Shown: positions 1 through 8,979, numbered from the stretch's first letter. The stretch: DNA of 64,000 bases from Corynebacterium sp. ACRPS (GCF_022346005.1 NZ_JAKRMY010000004.1:93580-157579); one strand, 5' to 3'. The notes: generated by a model from the letters alone, not told the origin. A program made the numbers and translations.

Positions 1-529
1 CTACGATGGACATAATCGGCTTGGTGGCTAAAAGCGCGGTGGACAACATGGCGGTGGCCGCGGACATGCGGCCCGAGCGGCGCATATCCTCCGTGGAATG
101 CAGGTACACCCAGGTAGCCGCGCGTTCGATGCTGTCTAGCGCCGCCGCGTGGCATTCTTCCAGCGCCGCGCCCTGTGCCGCCTTGGTAGCAGCCGCCATC
201 GCCGCCGCGCCCATGACCATGCCGGCCGAGCCGGAATCGATAACGCGCACCGTATCGGGAAAAACCCCAGCTGCGGCCACCGCCGCCGACCACGTGGACG
301 AAAGCTCCTTGGACAGGTGGATGGCGATCACGCCATCATCCTGCGCCTTTTCCATTTCCCGGCCGTAGGCGGCGGCCAATTCGAGGGAAGACAGGCCCGA
401 GGTGGTGCGCAGCTTTCCGCCCTTATCCTCGCTATCCATCACGTGTAGGTCAATGACGGTGATATCGAGTTCTTCAGCGATCTCTGGGGGCAGGCTGGCC
501 GCGGAGTCAGTAATGACGCGAACGGTCAC
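1..529 (-). CDS. DegV family fatty-acid-binding protein (3' part cut by window edge)
   Basis: The reading frame starts with GTG at 529 and runs off the left edge, so 176 N-terminal residues are visible. The start VTVRVITDSAASLP is the classical DegV opening, and later residues include HLSKELSSTWSAA and VIDSGSAGMVMG, which match the family. DegV proteins bind a fatty acid and in Firmicutes pass it to fatty acid kinase; the role in corynebacteria is not established. The GTG overlaps the stop of the upstream phosphatase by one base (TAGTG), so the two are probably translationally coupled. It is the last visible gene of the proA-to-degV run. Confidence 0.85.
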   Translation of the reverse strand, partial: MTVRVITDSAASLPPEIAEELDITVIDLHVMDSEDKGGKLRTTSGLSSLELAAAYGREMEKAQDDGVIAIHLSKELSSTWSAAVAAAGVFPDTVRVIDSGSAGMVMGAAAMAAATKAAQGAALEECHAAALDSIERAATWVYLHSTEDMRRSGRMSAATAMLSTALLATKPIMSIV

Positions 530-1227
530 TAGGTATCTGCCCCTCCATCACCGGTGACCTCGCCACCCATATTCCAGCCGTCGAAGTACCATTGTGCGCT
601 CGCCACCGTCTCCGGCGTAAATTCCAGGGAGGTCACGGGGGTTTCTGGATTGAAATCCGGGCGGGCGGTCAGCTGCGACCAGTGGGTATTTTTCAGACCG
701 GATAAAATTCCGTACTGGCCGTGATCCAAGCCCAACAGGTGGCACGTGAGCGCGGAGATTGCGCCACCGTGGGCGACGATGAGTACGGCGCCGTCATCCC
801 AACCGGAAAATTCCTGCATGAGCTCGTCAATGACCGGGCGGGCGCGCCGTGCCACGTCCACGCGGGACTCGCCCTCTGGCGGGGCCCAGGTGGGATCGTG
901 GCGCCAGATGGCGCGGGCGCCGGGGAATTCCGCATCCACTTCGGCAGAGCTCTTTCCCTGCCACTGCCCTAGATTGGTCTCGCGCAGGCGAGGGTCCGTA
1001 GAAAAGTCCAAGCCGAGTGATTCTGCCACTACCCGCGCGGTTTCCCGAGCGCGCTGCAAATCGGAGGCGACGATTTTTACCACGCCCTGATCCCGGAGCA
1101 GGCGCGCAGCGGCGCGGGCCTGTTCGTAGCCGACATCGGAAAGCTCAGTATCCAAGTGGCCCTGCATGCGGCCGGAGGCATTGTAGGTGGTTTGTCCGTG
1201 GCGGATCAGAATCAGGCGGCGGCTCAT
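529..1227 (-). CDS. gpgP: Histidine phosphatase, GpgP / phosphoglycerate mutase type
   Basis: This 232-residue protein opens with MSRRLILIRHGQTTYN, the RHG signature of the histidine phosphatase superfamily, and has the second catalytic histidine in VAHGGAISALT. The order nadD-rsfS-this gene equals Rv2421c-Rv2420c-Rv2419c of Mycobacterium tuberculosis, where Rv2419c is glucosyl-3-phosphoglycerate phosphatase, acting in methylglucose lipopolysaccharide synthesis. The name rests on synteny; a general phosphoglycerate mutase-like phosphatase is the alternative. I chose the ATG at 1227 because the longer upstream frame has no family similarity. It lies 7 bp after rsfS and overlaps degV by one base. 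Confidence 0.85.
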   Translation of the reverse strand: MSRRLILIRHGQTTYNASGRMQGHLDTELSDVGYEQARAAARLLRDQGVVKIVASDLQRARETARVVAESLGLDFSTDPRLRETNLGQWQGKSSAEVDAEFPGARAIWRHDPTWAPPEGESRVDVARRARPVIDELMQEFSGWDDGAVLIVAHGGAISALTCHLLGLDHGQYGILSGLKNTHWSQLTARPDFNPETPVTSLEFTPETVASAQWYFDGWNMGGEVTGDGGADT

Positions 1228-1234
1228 GGTGGGG

Positions 1235-1705
1235 TTAAAGCTCCTCGTCCTCGCCAGGGGCCTTTTGCGCCAATGGCAGCTCATCAATGGAATCCACGGT
1301 GCGCGGATTGATGCCGTTGGTCCAATCGCCGGGGCGCTCGGGTGGCTCAATGCCCTCAATGTCCACCAAAGGGCAATCGTGGTAGAGGCGGTCGAGCCCA
1401 TAGTGCTCCCGCTGGTCCGTGCGCTGCACGTGGATGACGATATTGCCATAATCCAACAGCACCCAGCGGTTTTCGCGGTTGCCCTCGCGGCGCTGCGGCT
1501 CGAAGCCCTGAGCCGTCATCTGGTCCTCCACCTCATCCACGATGGAGCCGACCTGGCGCTCATTATCGGCAGAAGCCAGCACAAAAACCTCGGTGATGGC
1601 GAGGACATCGGAGACATCGATTGCAGCGATATTGCTTGCCAGCTTGTCCTGTGCGGCATGCGCCGCGGTTGCCGCCATGCGGCGGGCGAGATCAGAAATA
1701 GACAA
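1235..1705 (-). CDS. rsfS: Ribosome silencing factor RsfS
   Basis: A 156-residue RsfS/Iojap protein. The core includes KLASNIAAIDVSDVLAITEVFV, ASADNERQV and RENRWVLLDYGNIVIHV, which are typical of the family. RsfS binds ribosomal protein L14 on the free 50S subunit and blocks subunit joining during starvation. The frame opens with TTG at 1705, with an AAGGGA purine tract about 10 nt upstream; the first ATG would be at 1678 and would remove nine residues. A C-terminal tail of about 35 acidic and proline-rich residues follows the domain. It sits between nadD and gpgP as in mycobacteria. Confidence 0.88.
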   Translation of the reverse strand: MSISDLARRMAATAAHAAQDKLASNIAAIDVSDVLAITEVFVLASADNERQVGSIVDEVEDQMTAQGFEPQRREGNRENRWVLLDYGNIVIHVQRTDQREHYGLDRLYHDCPLVDIEGIEPPERPGDWTNGINPRTVDSIDELPLAQKAPGEDEEL

Positions 1706-1795
1706 TGTATAAAAATTCCCTTTTCGCGTCTGGTGAGGAAGTGTCTTTTAGCTGTCTATTCTTGCACGTTCGGCGCGATTGTGCCCAAACTTGAA

Positions 1796-2413
1796 CTATA
1801 AAGGTTTATCCGGCTGCGCCGAGTAGAGGTTATTTTTGGTGATGTATTGCACCACCCCATCCGGAACCAGGTACCACACCGGGCGGTTTTGGGCGGCCCG
1901 CTCGCGGCAATCCGTGGAAGAAATGGCCATGGCCGGGATATCGATAAGGTTGATATCCTCCCGCGAACCGGCGGGCAGCATGTCCGTACTCAGCTCGTAG
2001 CCCGGGCGCGTGACGCCCACGAAGTGCGCCATTTCCAGCATCTCTTCCCAGTTATGCCAGCTCATAATGGATTGCAGGGAATCCGCACCGGTGATGAAGT
2101 AAAACTCGGCGTCCGGAAAAAGCTCGCGCAGATCCCGCAGGGTATCGATGGTATAGGTAGGGCCCTTGCGGTCGATGTCCACGCGGGAGACGGTAAAGCG
2201 CGGGTTGGAGGCAGTTGCCACCATCGTCATCAAATACCGGTGCTCCGCGGCGGTGACCTCGCGGGAGGCCTTCTGCCACGGTTTGCCGGTGGGCACAAAG
2301 ACTACGGTATCGAGGGCAAAGCGGTGCGCCGCCTCGCTGGCGGCGACCAAGTGGCCATTGTGGATTGGATCAAAGGTGCCGCCCATGATCCCAATGCGCT
2401 GGGAATTAGTCAT
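1796..2413 (-). CDS. nadD: Nicotinate-nucleotide adenylyltransferase NadD
   Basis: A 205-residue adenylyltransferase that converts nicotinate mononucleotide and ATP to deamido-NAD in NAD synthesis. The nucleotide-binding motif [12 protein letters not shown] lies at residues 11-22, and the second motif ISSTDCRER near residue 164 matches the ISSTxIR signature of NadD. Length is normal for the family. A TATACT hexamer (2422-2427) lies 8 nt before the ATG, so a leaderless transcript may start here in addition to read-through from the cutinase gene 18 bp upstream. Confidence 0.93.
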   Translation of the reverse strand: MTNSQRIGIMGGTFDPIHNGHLVAASEAAHRFALDTVVFVPTGKPWQKASREVTAAEHRYLMTMVATASNPRFTVSRVDIDRKGPTYTIDTLRDLRELFPDAEFYFITGADSLQSIMSWHNWEEMLEMAHFVGVTRPGYELSTDMLPAGSREDINLIDIPAMAISSTDCRERAAQNRPVWYLVPDGVVQYITKNNLYSAQPDKPL

Positions 2414-2421
2414 GGCTGGAG

Positions 2422-2427
2422 AGTATA
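2422..2427 (-). promoter_or_regulatory. Possible -10 element of nadD (leaderless)
   Basis: TATACT on the minus strand is followed by 8 nt and then the nadD ATG. This is the spacing expected if transcription starts at or next to the start codon. No clear -35 hexamer is visible, which is common in corynebacteria. Confidence 0.45.
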
Positions 2428-2431
2428 GCCG

Positions 2432-3358
2432 CTACCCTGCTGGGGAGTTAAGCCAGCCAGCCACGGTATCGGCCACGCGGGCATTGTCCTGTTCCACTGC
2501 CGCATCGCCTTCGCTATCGCGGAAATATGAGGCGTGGTGGGCGGCCTTGGTGGCCAGGGTGTCTTTGGCATTGCGCAGGTTGAGGTCGCAGACGAAGTCG
2601 CCGGCAAGGCAGTAATCGATCCGGCGATCGGCCTGCAGTGCGGCGCTGTGAGGAATGAGATATCGCGGAATCGGCCCGGCCATGCCGCCGGGACGCCGCA
2701 AGGGATTGCCCAGGTAGATCGCCCCGGCGAGCTTGTCCTGGGACGCGAGGTAGCGCTCCGCGCTGGTGGCGATAATGGCTCCTTGCGAATACCCAGCGGT
2801 GATATAGCGCGGGCTGCAGCCGGTTTCCTCTTCGTACTTCTCCACCACACGCGGCGCGTTGTTCATACCGCTGCGCAGGCTCTGCACAAAGCCAACGGTG
2901 ACCTGATAGACCAGCTCATGCAAGGGATGTTCCAGCAGCACCCCGCCCAAGCGGCGCATCAGCTGCAGCGGGCCCAGGTTTTCGCCCTCTTGGGCCAACG
3001 GTGGAAGGTTCATAGAGGCCGGATATGCATCCGCATCCAACGCCAGCACGTAGGCATTATCCATGGTTCCGGGGTGGCGTTGTTCTACCAGGTGGAAGAG
3101 CGCTGCGAGGTTGGGACCTTCATAGCCATTGGATTCCGCGCCCTGGTCCGAATAGCGCTGCGGGCCGAAGTACTCCCCGTGTTCCTCATTTTGGTCCGAG
3201 CCGCGCGCGGCAAGGAATACATAGTCGGGGCAGGTCTCGGCCGGCGGATGAGTCTCCCCCGCTGCCGCGACAGGTGTGAGCACAGACATGCCAAGCGCCG
3301 CCGTGGCGGAGATAGCTACAAAGCCAGCGGCGGCGCGAGAGAGAGGAAAAAGGCGCAC
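2432..3358 (-). CDS. Secreted cutinase-family serine hydrolase
   Basis: A 308-residue protein starting at GTG 3358, 4 bp after proA. Residues 1-34 form a Sec signal peptide with the cleavage site after VAAA. The mature part has the cutinase/alpha-beta hydrolase nucleophile elbow GYSQG with Ser191, a likely acid in GDFVCD (Asp254 or Asp258) and histidines at HHASYF (274/275). Cys43, Cys181, Cys250 and Cys257 can form the two disulfides of the family. Mycobacterial relatives are esterases or phospholipases that act on lipids outside the cell; the substrate here is unknown. Its position between proA and nadD is unusual. Confidence 0.85.
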   Translation of the reverse strand: MRLFPLSRAAAGFVAISATAALGMSVLTPVAAAGETHPPAETCPDYVFLAARGSDQNEEHGEYFGPQRYSDQGAESNGYEGPNLAALFHLVEQRHPGTMDNAYVLALDADAYPASMNLPPLAQEGENLGPLQLMRRLGGVLLEHPLHELVYQVTVGFVQSLRSGMNNAPRVVEKYEEETGCSPRYITAGYSQGAIIATSAERYLASQDKLAGAIYLGNPLRRPGGMAGPIPRYLIPHSAALQADRRIDYCLAGDFVCDLNLRNAKDTLATKAAHHASYFRDSEGDAAVEQDNARVADTVAGWLNSPAG

Positions 3359-3362
3359 GTTC

Positions 3363-4631
3363 TTATGGGCGTACGTGACCGGTGCCTTGGAGGACCCACT
3401 TGGAGGAGGTCAGCTCCGGCAGGGCCATTGGGCCACGAGCGTGCAGCTTCTGGGTGGAAATACCGATTTCTGCACCCATGCCGTAGACCTCGCCATCGGT
3501 GAAGGCAGTGGAGGCATTCAGCATGACGGCTGCGGCATCAACCTCGTTGCCGAACTTGACCAAGACGTCCGCATCCTGGGCGGCGATGCCCTCGGTATGG
3601 CCGGTGGTAAATTCCGCGATGTGGGCGATGGCAGCGTCAACGCCGTCGACCACCTTCGCACAGATATCCATGGACAGCGACTCTTCGCGCCAGTCCTCCT
3701 CGGTAGCCTGAACAACGTCCGTGGCGCCGAAGCCCTCGAGCTCGTCTACATCACCGTGGACGGTGACGTCTGCGTCCTGGAGGGCGCGGACGATACGCAG
3801 CTTGGTGGCATCATCAAGCGCGGCATCAATAAGCACGCACTCGGTGGAGTTGCAGACAGAGGTGCGGCGGGTCTTGCCGTTGATGACCATGTCGATGGCC
3901 TTGTCCATATCGGCCGAAGCATCGATGTAGAAGTGGCAGTTGCCGGTACCGGTCTCGATGGCCGGAACGGTAGCGCCGGTAACTACAGCCTCGATGAGCT
4001 TGGCACCGCCACGGGGAATGACTAGGTCCACCAAGCCGCGGGCGGTAATCAAGTCCTGGACGGAATCGTGGGTCTCACAGGGCAGGAGCTGGACTACCTC
4101 GCGCGGCAGATCAAACTCTGCAAGGGTGTCCTGCAGGAGCTCCACCAGCTTGGTATTGGAGTTGCGCGCGGACTTGGAACCGCGCAGCAGCGGCACGTTG
4201 CCGGATTTCAAAGCGAGGCCGAAGGCATCCACGGTGACATTCGGGCGGGCCTCGTAGACCATGCCCATCACACCGAGCGGGACGCGCACCTGCTTCATCT
4301 GGATGCCGTTATCCATGGTGCGGCCCTGCAGGATCTCGCCTACCGGGTCTTGCAGGCCAGCGACTTGGCGCAGGCCATCGGCAATGCCCTCGACGCGGGC
4401 AGCGTCCAAGGTCAGGCGGTCAATCAGGGAATCGGACATGCCGCGTTCGCGGCCTGCCTCAATGTCCTGCTGGTTGGCAGCAAGGATGTCATCGGTGTGG
4501 GCAATGAGATTTTCGGCTGCGCGCTGCAAGATTTCATTCTTGCGCGGCGTGGACAGCTGCGCCACGACGGGCGCAACGTCCTTTGCAGCACGGGCTTTGG
4601 ACAGAACTTCTTCGCGTTCAGTGTTGCTCAT
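3363..4631 (-). CDS. proA: Glutamate-5-semialdehyde dehydrogenase ProA
   Basis: A 422-residue gamma-glutamyl phosphate reductase, the second step of proline synthesis. It has the catalytic cysteine segment RRTSVCNSTECVLI and the region GVMGMVYEARPNVT near residue 120, both typical of ProA. Its partner ProB lies 5.5 kb away on the same strand, behind the mnt module; in Corynebacterium glutamicum the order is nadD-proA-dehydrogenase-proB. A TACTCT hexamer 8 nt before the ATG suggests a near-leaderless start. It is followed after 4 bp by the cutinase gene, so it probably heads the unit down to degV. Confidence 0.95.
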   Translation of the reverse strand: MSNTEREEVLSKARAAKDVAPVVAQLSTPRKNEILQRAAENLIAHTDDILAANQQDIEAGRERGMSDSLIDRLTLDAARVEGIADGLRQVAGLQDPVGEILQGRTMDNGIQMKQVRVPLGVMGMVYEARPNVTVDAFGLALKSGNVPLLRGSKSARNSNTKLVELLQDTLAEFDLPREVVQLLPCETHDSVQDLITARGLVDLVIPRGGAKLIEAVVTGATVPAIETGTGNCHFYIDASADMDKAIDMVINGKTRRTSVCNSTECVLIDAALDDATKLRIVRALQDADVTVHGDVDELEGFGATDVVQATEEDWREESLSMDICAKVVDGVDAAIAHIAEFTTGHTEGIAAQDADVLVKFGNEVDAAAVMLNASTAFTDGEVYGMGAEIGISTQKLHARGPMALPELTSSKWVLQGTGHVRP

Positions 4632-4779
4632 GTCATACCAGAGTAACGTACCCGCCCGAGTTTTTCAGCCGCCCGCCGTGAACCTCACGCTTTGCCTGAA
4701 TTGGACAGGCCACGCAGAGAAAACCACTTCCCTACCCTAGCCCGAAAGTGCAGTGAACCTCACAATACCAAATCTTATT

Positions 4780-4795
4780 GTTCAATACCTTGAAA
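4780..4795. promoter_or_regulatory. Operator-like palindrome upstream of mntA
   Basis: GTTCAATACCTTGAAA is a near-perfect GTTCAA-N4-TTGAAC palindrome. Almost the same sequence, including the following CTTTTAATT, occurs upstream of the mntR-type gene at 9030-9045. The right arm TTGAAA is 18 nt from a TATTCT (4814-4819), so it would overlap a -35 element, as expected for repression by the DtxR-family protein. That this protein binds here is inference. Confidence 0.65.
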
Positions 4796-4855
4796 CTTTT
4801 AATTGGGTATGTTTATTCTTTGTTTGATAAGTTTCAGCCTGAAAAAGGAGCACTC

Positions 4856-5935
4856 ATGAAAAAGAACGTGGCCAAGCTGGGCCTGATGTTGACCCTGAGC
4901 GGGCTCGCCCTCGCCGCCTGCAGCACGAATGACGGAGGCAACGGTGCCAACGCGGGCTCCGGTTCGGGCGACGATCAGACCATCAAGGCTGTTGCCACCA
5001 CCACGCAGATCTGCGATTACCTCACCCAGATTGCCCAGGGTGGCATGACGCTCCACAAGGTGGATTCCAGCGGCAAGGAAACCACCGAGGGCGATGGCGA
5101 TACCACCCTCGATCTCACCTGCCTGTTGGCGCCGAATGCCAGCGCGCACGAGCACGAGATGACCCCGCAGCAGATGAGTGCCATGGCAGATGCGGACTTC
5201 CTCTTTAAAAACGGCGTCGATCTCGAGCACTTCCTCGATAACGCCGTGGAGTCTTCCGGCTTTGACGGCGAGACCATCGTCACCGCCGGCGATGACAACT
5301 CCAAGCACAAGGTAGACCTGCGCGAGTGGCCTTTCCCCGGTGAGGACGGCGAGGAACCAGAATTCACCCACGACCCGCACGTATGGACCTCCCCCAAGAA
5401 CGCCAAGATCCAGGTAGAAAACATCGTGGATGCCTTGGCCGATAAGGAGCCATCCGTGAAGGAAGTCGGCGAAAAGTACACCAAGCAGCTCGACGAGCTG
5501 GATAAGTGGGTCACCGAGTCCCTGGAGACCGTCCCCGAGCAGGACCGCATGCTGTTTACTTCGCACGATGCCTTTGGCTACTTCTCTAACGATTATGACG
5601 TGAAGTTCATCGGCTCCGCGCTCACGGACTTCAATAACCAGCAGGACGCCACCTCCTCGCACATCGAGGATGCCGCTAAGGAGGTTCGCGATTCCGGCGC
5701 CAAGGCCATCTTCGCGGAAAACTCCAATAACTCTAAGTCCATCGAGGCCATCGCCCGCGCCGCAGGCGTCAAGGCCATTATGGATGACGACGCCCTGTAC
5801 GGCGACTCCTTGGGCGTGCCGAATAGCGACGGCGCCACCTACATCGGCTCCATCATCCACAACGTCACCACCTTGGTAGATGCCTGGGACGGTGAAGCGG
5901 CCGATCTGCCAGAAAGCCTGGATAACGCACGATGA
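4856..5935 (+). CDS. mntA: Metal ABC transporter substrate-binding lipoprotein (MntA/ZnuA type)
   Basis: A 359-residue cluster A-I substrate-binding protein. The signal peptide ends in the lipobox LALAAC with Cys22 as lipid anchor. Candidate metal ligands are histidines in SAHEHEM, DPHVW and TSHDAFGYF and an acidic residue near DDDALYGDS. The family binds Mn2+ or Zn2+ outside the membrane. I chose the ATG at 4856 because AAAGGAG lies 5 nt upstream and the signal peptide then starts correctly. The 3' end overlaps mntB by 4 nt (ATGA). Manganese is favoured because of the MntR-type regulator, but zinc cannot be excluded. Confidence 0.82.
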   Translation: MKKNVAKLGLMLTLSGLALAACSTNDGGNGANAGSGSGDDQTIKAVATTTQICDYLTQIAQGGMTLHKVDSSGKETTEGDGDTTLDLTCLLAPNASAHEHEMTPQQMSAMADADFLFKNGVDLEHFLDNAVESSGFDGETIVTAGDDNSKHKVDLREWPFPGEDGEEPEFTHDPHVWTSPKNAKIQVENIVDALADKEPSVKEVGEKYTKQLDELDKWVTESLETVPEQDRMLFTSHDAFGYFSNDYDVKFIGSALTDFNNQQDATSSHIEDAAKEVRDSGAKAIFAENSNNSKSIEAIARAAGVKAIMDDDALYGDSLGVPNSDGATYIGSIIHNVTTLVDAWDGEAADLPESLDNAR

Positions 5936-6630
5936 ATGCACCGCTTTTAGAACTTTCCCATGCCTCCTGCGGCTATGGCACCACCACCATCGTGGACGAT
6001 GTCTCCTTGACCATCCACGAAGGTGAGGCCATCGCGCTGCTGGGGGCTAATGGTGCTGGTAAATCCACTCTCTTAAAGGCCATCGCCGGCCTTGCTACGC
6101 TGCGCGGCGAGCATCAGCGCACGGCGACGCTGGGCTATGTTCCCCAGCACCACACCTGCGATCCCACCTTTCCCGTCACCGCCGGCCGGGTCGTGGAAAT
6201 GGGCCTGCTCAATAAGGCCTCGTGGTGGGAGCGCATGGGCAGCATGCGCCGCCTGCGCCCGCAGATCGACCAAGCGCTAGAGCTCGTCGGCATGGCGGAT
6301 AAGGCGAAGACCCGCTGGGATAAGCTATCGGGTGGGCAGCGCCAGCGCATCTTTATCGCCCGCGCGCTCGCCGCGCACCCGGACTTGGTGCTCATGGACG
6401 AGCCCTTCAATGGCCTGGACCAAGACAGCAGGCAGGTGCTTTTAGGGATCATCGCCAAGCTTAAGGAAAGCGGGGTTGCCCTGCTCATTTCTACCCACGA
6501 TCCCATTTTGGCGCAGCGCGCTTGCGATGCTGGAATGCTCATCGTGGACGGCCACAGCGAGGTCCTCGATACCGAGGATGCAGTCGAGCGCTACCTGGAG
6601 GCCACGTCGGTATTACAGGGGGACATGTGA
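5932..6630 (+). CDS. mntB: Metal ABC transporter ATP-binding protein
   Basis: A 232-residue ATPase with Walker A GANGAGKST (residues 38-46), Q-loop in GYVPQHH, signature LSGGQRQR and Walker B LVLMDEPFNG. It powers the two permeases that follow. The four genes overlap (4 nt before it, 4 nt after it), which points to one transcript and coupled translation. The sequence fits the ZnuC/MntB branch of metal importers. Confidence 0.85.
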   Translation: MNAPLLELSHASCGYGTTTIVDDVSLTIHEGEAIALLGANGAGKSTLLKAIAGLATLRGEHQRTATLGYVPQHHTCDPTFPVTAGRVVEMGLLNKASWWERMGSMRRLRPQIDQALELVGMADKAKTRWDKLSGGQRQRIFIARALAAHPDLVLMDEPFNGLDQDSRQVLLGIIAKLKESGVALLISTHDPILAQRACDAGMLIVDGHSEVLDTEDAVERYLEATSVLQGDM

Positions 6631-7451
6631 CGCTTCTGCTTACTGCTCCCTACATGCAGCGCGCCGCCCTGTTCTTGCTGTGCGTGGCCTTAACCGGCGC
6701 GGTGGTCAGCGTGGTGGTCAACCTGCGCCGCATGGAATTTAGCGTTGAGGCGCTGGTCCACTCGGTATTCCCGGGCATCGTCATCGGCCTGGCCGTGGCG
6801 GGCTTTCCCGGCATCTTGCCCGGTGCCGCCGTCGCCGCGGGTGTCGCCGTGCTCATTTTGGCGCGCCTGAATTCCGGCAGCGATGGCCACGACCATGAAT
6901 CCGGCACCGCGGTGGTACTGACCTTGATGTATGGCATCGGCGTGGTCATCAGCCTCGCCGTGGGGGATCGCTCCGGCCAGCTGGAGGCCCTTATGTTTGG
7001 CCGCTTGCTCGATATCACCACTGACCGCATGATCCCCTCGATCATCTTGTGCGTGGTTGCCGCCCTGCTCATTCTGGCCACCTGGCGCTCGCAAGTAGCC
7101 GTCGCCTTTGACCGCGAATCCGCGCGCGCCACCGGCATCCGCGTGGGGCTAATCGATGTCACTGCCAACGTAGCGGTGGGCCTTATCGTCGTCGCCGCGA
7201 GCTCCGCCATCGGCGTATTGCTCGTTTTGGGTTTCGTGGTGGTCCCGGGCCTGGTCGGGCGCGTCCTGGCTAGCACCCCACTGCAGATGCTCCTGTGGGC
7301 GCTGGTGGGCGCGGTAGTCGCCGTATGCGTGGGCCTGTGGCTCATGCTTTCGGTGACCTCCCACCAGATTTCCCCGCAAGCCATCGTCGCGCTGTCGCTG
7401 TCCCTGACCGTTCCGCTCGCACTTTTAGGCAGGCGCATATGGGTGTCTTAA
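6627..7451 (+). CDS. mntC: Metal ABC transporter permease (ABC-3 family), first subunit
   Basis: A 274-residue polytopic membrane protein of the ABC-3 family with about eight hydrophobic segments. The recognisable stretch RMEFSVEALVHSVFPGIVIG corresponds to the conserved early loop of ZnuB/MntC permeases. The start is GTG at 6627, which overlaps the TGA of the ATPase and has AGGGGGA just upstream; the first ATG of the longer frame lies inside the ATPase gene and lacks a ribosome site. It forms the channel together with the next permease. Confidence 0.8.
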   Translation: MTLLLTAPYMQRAALFLLCVALTGAVVSVVVNLRRMEFSVEALVHSVFPGIVIGLAVAGFPGILPGAAVAAGVAVLILARLNSGSDGHDHESGTAVVLTLMYGIGVVISLAVGDRSGQLEALMFGRLLDITTDRMIPSIILCVVAALLILATWRSQVAVAFDRESARATGIRVGLIDVTANVAVGLIVVAASSAIGVLLVLGFVVVPGLVGRVLASTPLQMLLWALVGAVVAVCVGLWLMLSVTSHQISPQAIVALSLSLTVPLALLGRRIWVS

Positions 7452-8236
7452 CTTTGCCATTCTTCGAAGCCATCGCGGTAGGCTGCCTCTCCGGGCTGGT
7501 AGGTACGCTCATGGTGTTGGGCAATCGCGTCTTTTTTGCTGAGAGCCTCTCCCACGGCACCTTTCCCGGCGCGGTCCTCGGCGTCGTCGTGGCCAATGCG
7601 CTGGGTGCCAACTTGAGCGATGGGCTCATGCTCGGCTCCGTGGCGGTCTGCATTCCGCTGGCGATTTTCATGCATTACCTGGGCAAGGTGCACGGCGTCT
7701 CCTCCACCGCTGCGGCGGGCACCACGCTCACTCTGGGGTTTGCGATGGGTATCTTGTTGCTGCGCTGGTTCCAGCCGCTGCCGCTGCACGTCGATAGCTT
7801 CCTGGTGGGCTCGCTTACCACGGTCAACCACCGCGATGTCGCCGTCGCAGCCGGCCTGGTCATTATCTGCCTACTGGCGGTACTAGCCTGCCGGCGCCGC
7901 CTCTTCCAGGCGTATTTCGACCCCACCACGTCCCCGCATAGCGGGCTTTACGATGCCCTGACGCTCGGCCTTATCTGCTTGACGATGGCCGCCGTCATCC
8001 CCGCCGTCGGCACCATCTTGTCCATCGCCTTGCTCGTGGCTCCAGCCGCGGGCCTGCGCCCGTGGGTATCGCGCCCGGAGGCGCTGCTTATCGGGGCGGG
8101 CATCATCGGCATCACCATCGCGGTGGCCGGGCTTTTTATCGCTGCGCACTTGAGCCTTTCGGCCGGCGGCACCATCGCCATTGTGGCCGGCGTGTTCTAC
8201 CTCGCCAGCATGACGGCCTATAAGGCGGTCTCCTAA
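7439..8236 (+). CDS. mntD: Metal ABC transporter permease (ABC-3 family), second subunit
   Basis: A 265-residue membrane protein homologous to the previous gene, with the conserved segment NRVFFAESLSHGTFPGAVLG and about eight membrane spans. The ATG at 7439 lies 13 nt inside the upstream permease gene, as usual in these operons. Two different permease genes suggest a heterodimeric channel. A strong hairpin (8263-8294) follows the stop codon. Confidence 0.8.
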   Translation: MGVLTLPFFEAIAVGCLSGLVGTLMVLGNRVFFAESLSHGTFPGAVLGVVVANALGANLSDGLMLGSVAVCIPLAIFMHYLGKVHGVSSTAAAGTTLTLGFAMGILLLRWFQPLPLHVDSFLVGSLTTVNHRDVAVAAGLVIICLLAVLACRRRLFQAYFDPTTSPHSGLYDALTLGLICLTMAAVIPAVGTILSIALLVAPAAGLRPWVSRPEALLIGAGIIGITIAVAGLFIAAHLSLSAGGTIAIVAGVFYLASMTAYKAVS

Positions 8237-8262
8237 CGTGCGGCGCAGCATGGCGTCGCACG

Positions 8263-8294
8263 GCGCGGCGCAGCACTGCGTTGCTGCGCCGCGC
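8263..8294. terminator. Bidirectional hairpin between mntD and mntR
   Basis: A perfect 13-bp stem (GCGCGGCGCAGCA and its complement) encloses a 6-nt loop between two convergent genes. It has no long T run, so it may act as a Rho-independent terminator only in part, but it is very stable. Confidence 0.6.
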
Positions 8295-8295
8295 G

Positions 8296-8979
8296 TTAAT
8301 TAGACGAGGACAGGCGGACTGTGATCTCGCGGGCGGCCACCTCCGCCAGCGACATCTCGCCGCCTTTGGTCTGCACCGTCAATAAGCCGGCCACGCTATC
8401 GCTTACGCGCAGCTCATTGCCCAGCTCCACCCCAAAGCGGTCGAGGTAGCGCAATAGGCCAGGATCCTCATCGCAGACGCGCTCCACGGTCACGGGAGCA
8501 TCGAGCGGGGCGCTGGCGAGCGTGAGCGTGCCAAGATCCTCGATCCCGCCGCCAATATCGGGAATGGGATCGCCGTGCGGATCGCGGTCGGGGGATCCCA
8601 GCAGCGCATCGATGCGGCCAATAAAGCGATCGGAGCAGGCGTGCTCGAGGCGATCAGCGTCCTCGTGCACCTCGTCCCAGGAATAGTCCAGGGTCTCTAC
8701 CAAGAAGGTTTCTAAAAGCCGGTGGCGGCGCACCATCTGCATCGCCAGCTCGCGGCCCGCAGGGCTCAATGAGACGCCCTGATAGCGCTCATGCTCCACC
8801 AGCCCTTGAGCGGCGAGCTTTTTAATCGCCTCTGAGGCAGTAGGCACCTTTTGATCCAGGCGCCCCGCCACATCCTTCAGCCCCACTGGGGCGCCGCCGG
8901 AATGCTCCGATAAGTCCCACAGAACTTTGAGGTAGTCCTGGCTGCGGGTAGGGAGTTCTTCTAGGTGCATGTCCACCAT
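8296..8979 (-). CDS. mntR: DtxR-family metal-dependent repressor, MntR type
   Basis: A 227-residue regulator. Residues 10-75 form the winged helix (PTRSQDYLKVLWDL, LKDVAGRL, PTASEAIKKLAAQGLVEH). Residues 80-145 are the metal-binding dimerisation domain (RRHRLLETFLVETL, WDEVHEDADRLEHACSD), and the C-terminus is an SH3-like FeoA domain. This is the DtxR/IdeR/MntR layout. Location next to mntABCD and a shared palindrome argue for Mn-dependent repression of the transporter and of itself. ATG 8979 and ATG 8970 are both possible starts; neither has a strong ribosome site. Confidence 0.82.
   Translation of the reverse strand: MVDMHLEELPTRSQDYLKVLWDLSEHSGGAPVGLKDVAGRLDQKVPTASEAIKKLAAQGLVEHERYQGVSLSPAGRELAMQMVRRHRLLETFLVETLDYSWDEVHEDADRLEHACSDRFIGRIDALLGSPDRDPHGDPIPDIGGGIEDLGTLTLASAPLDAPVTVERVCDEDPGLLRYLDRFGVELGNELRVSDSVAGLLTVQTKGGEMSLAEVAAREITVRLSSSN

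Noticed and set aside
1228..1449. N-terminal extension of the GpgP-type gene
   Set aside because: The extra 74 codons overlap rsfS out of frame and look like its shadow; the family start is MSRRLILIRHG at 1227.
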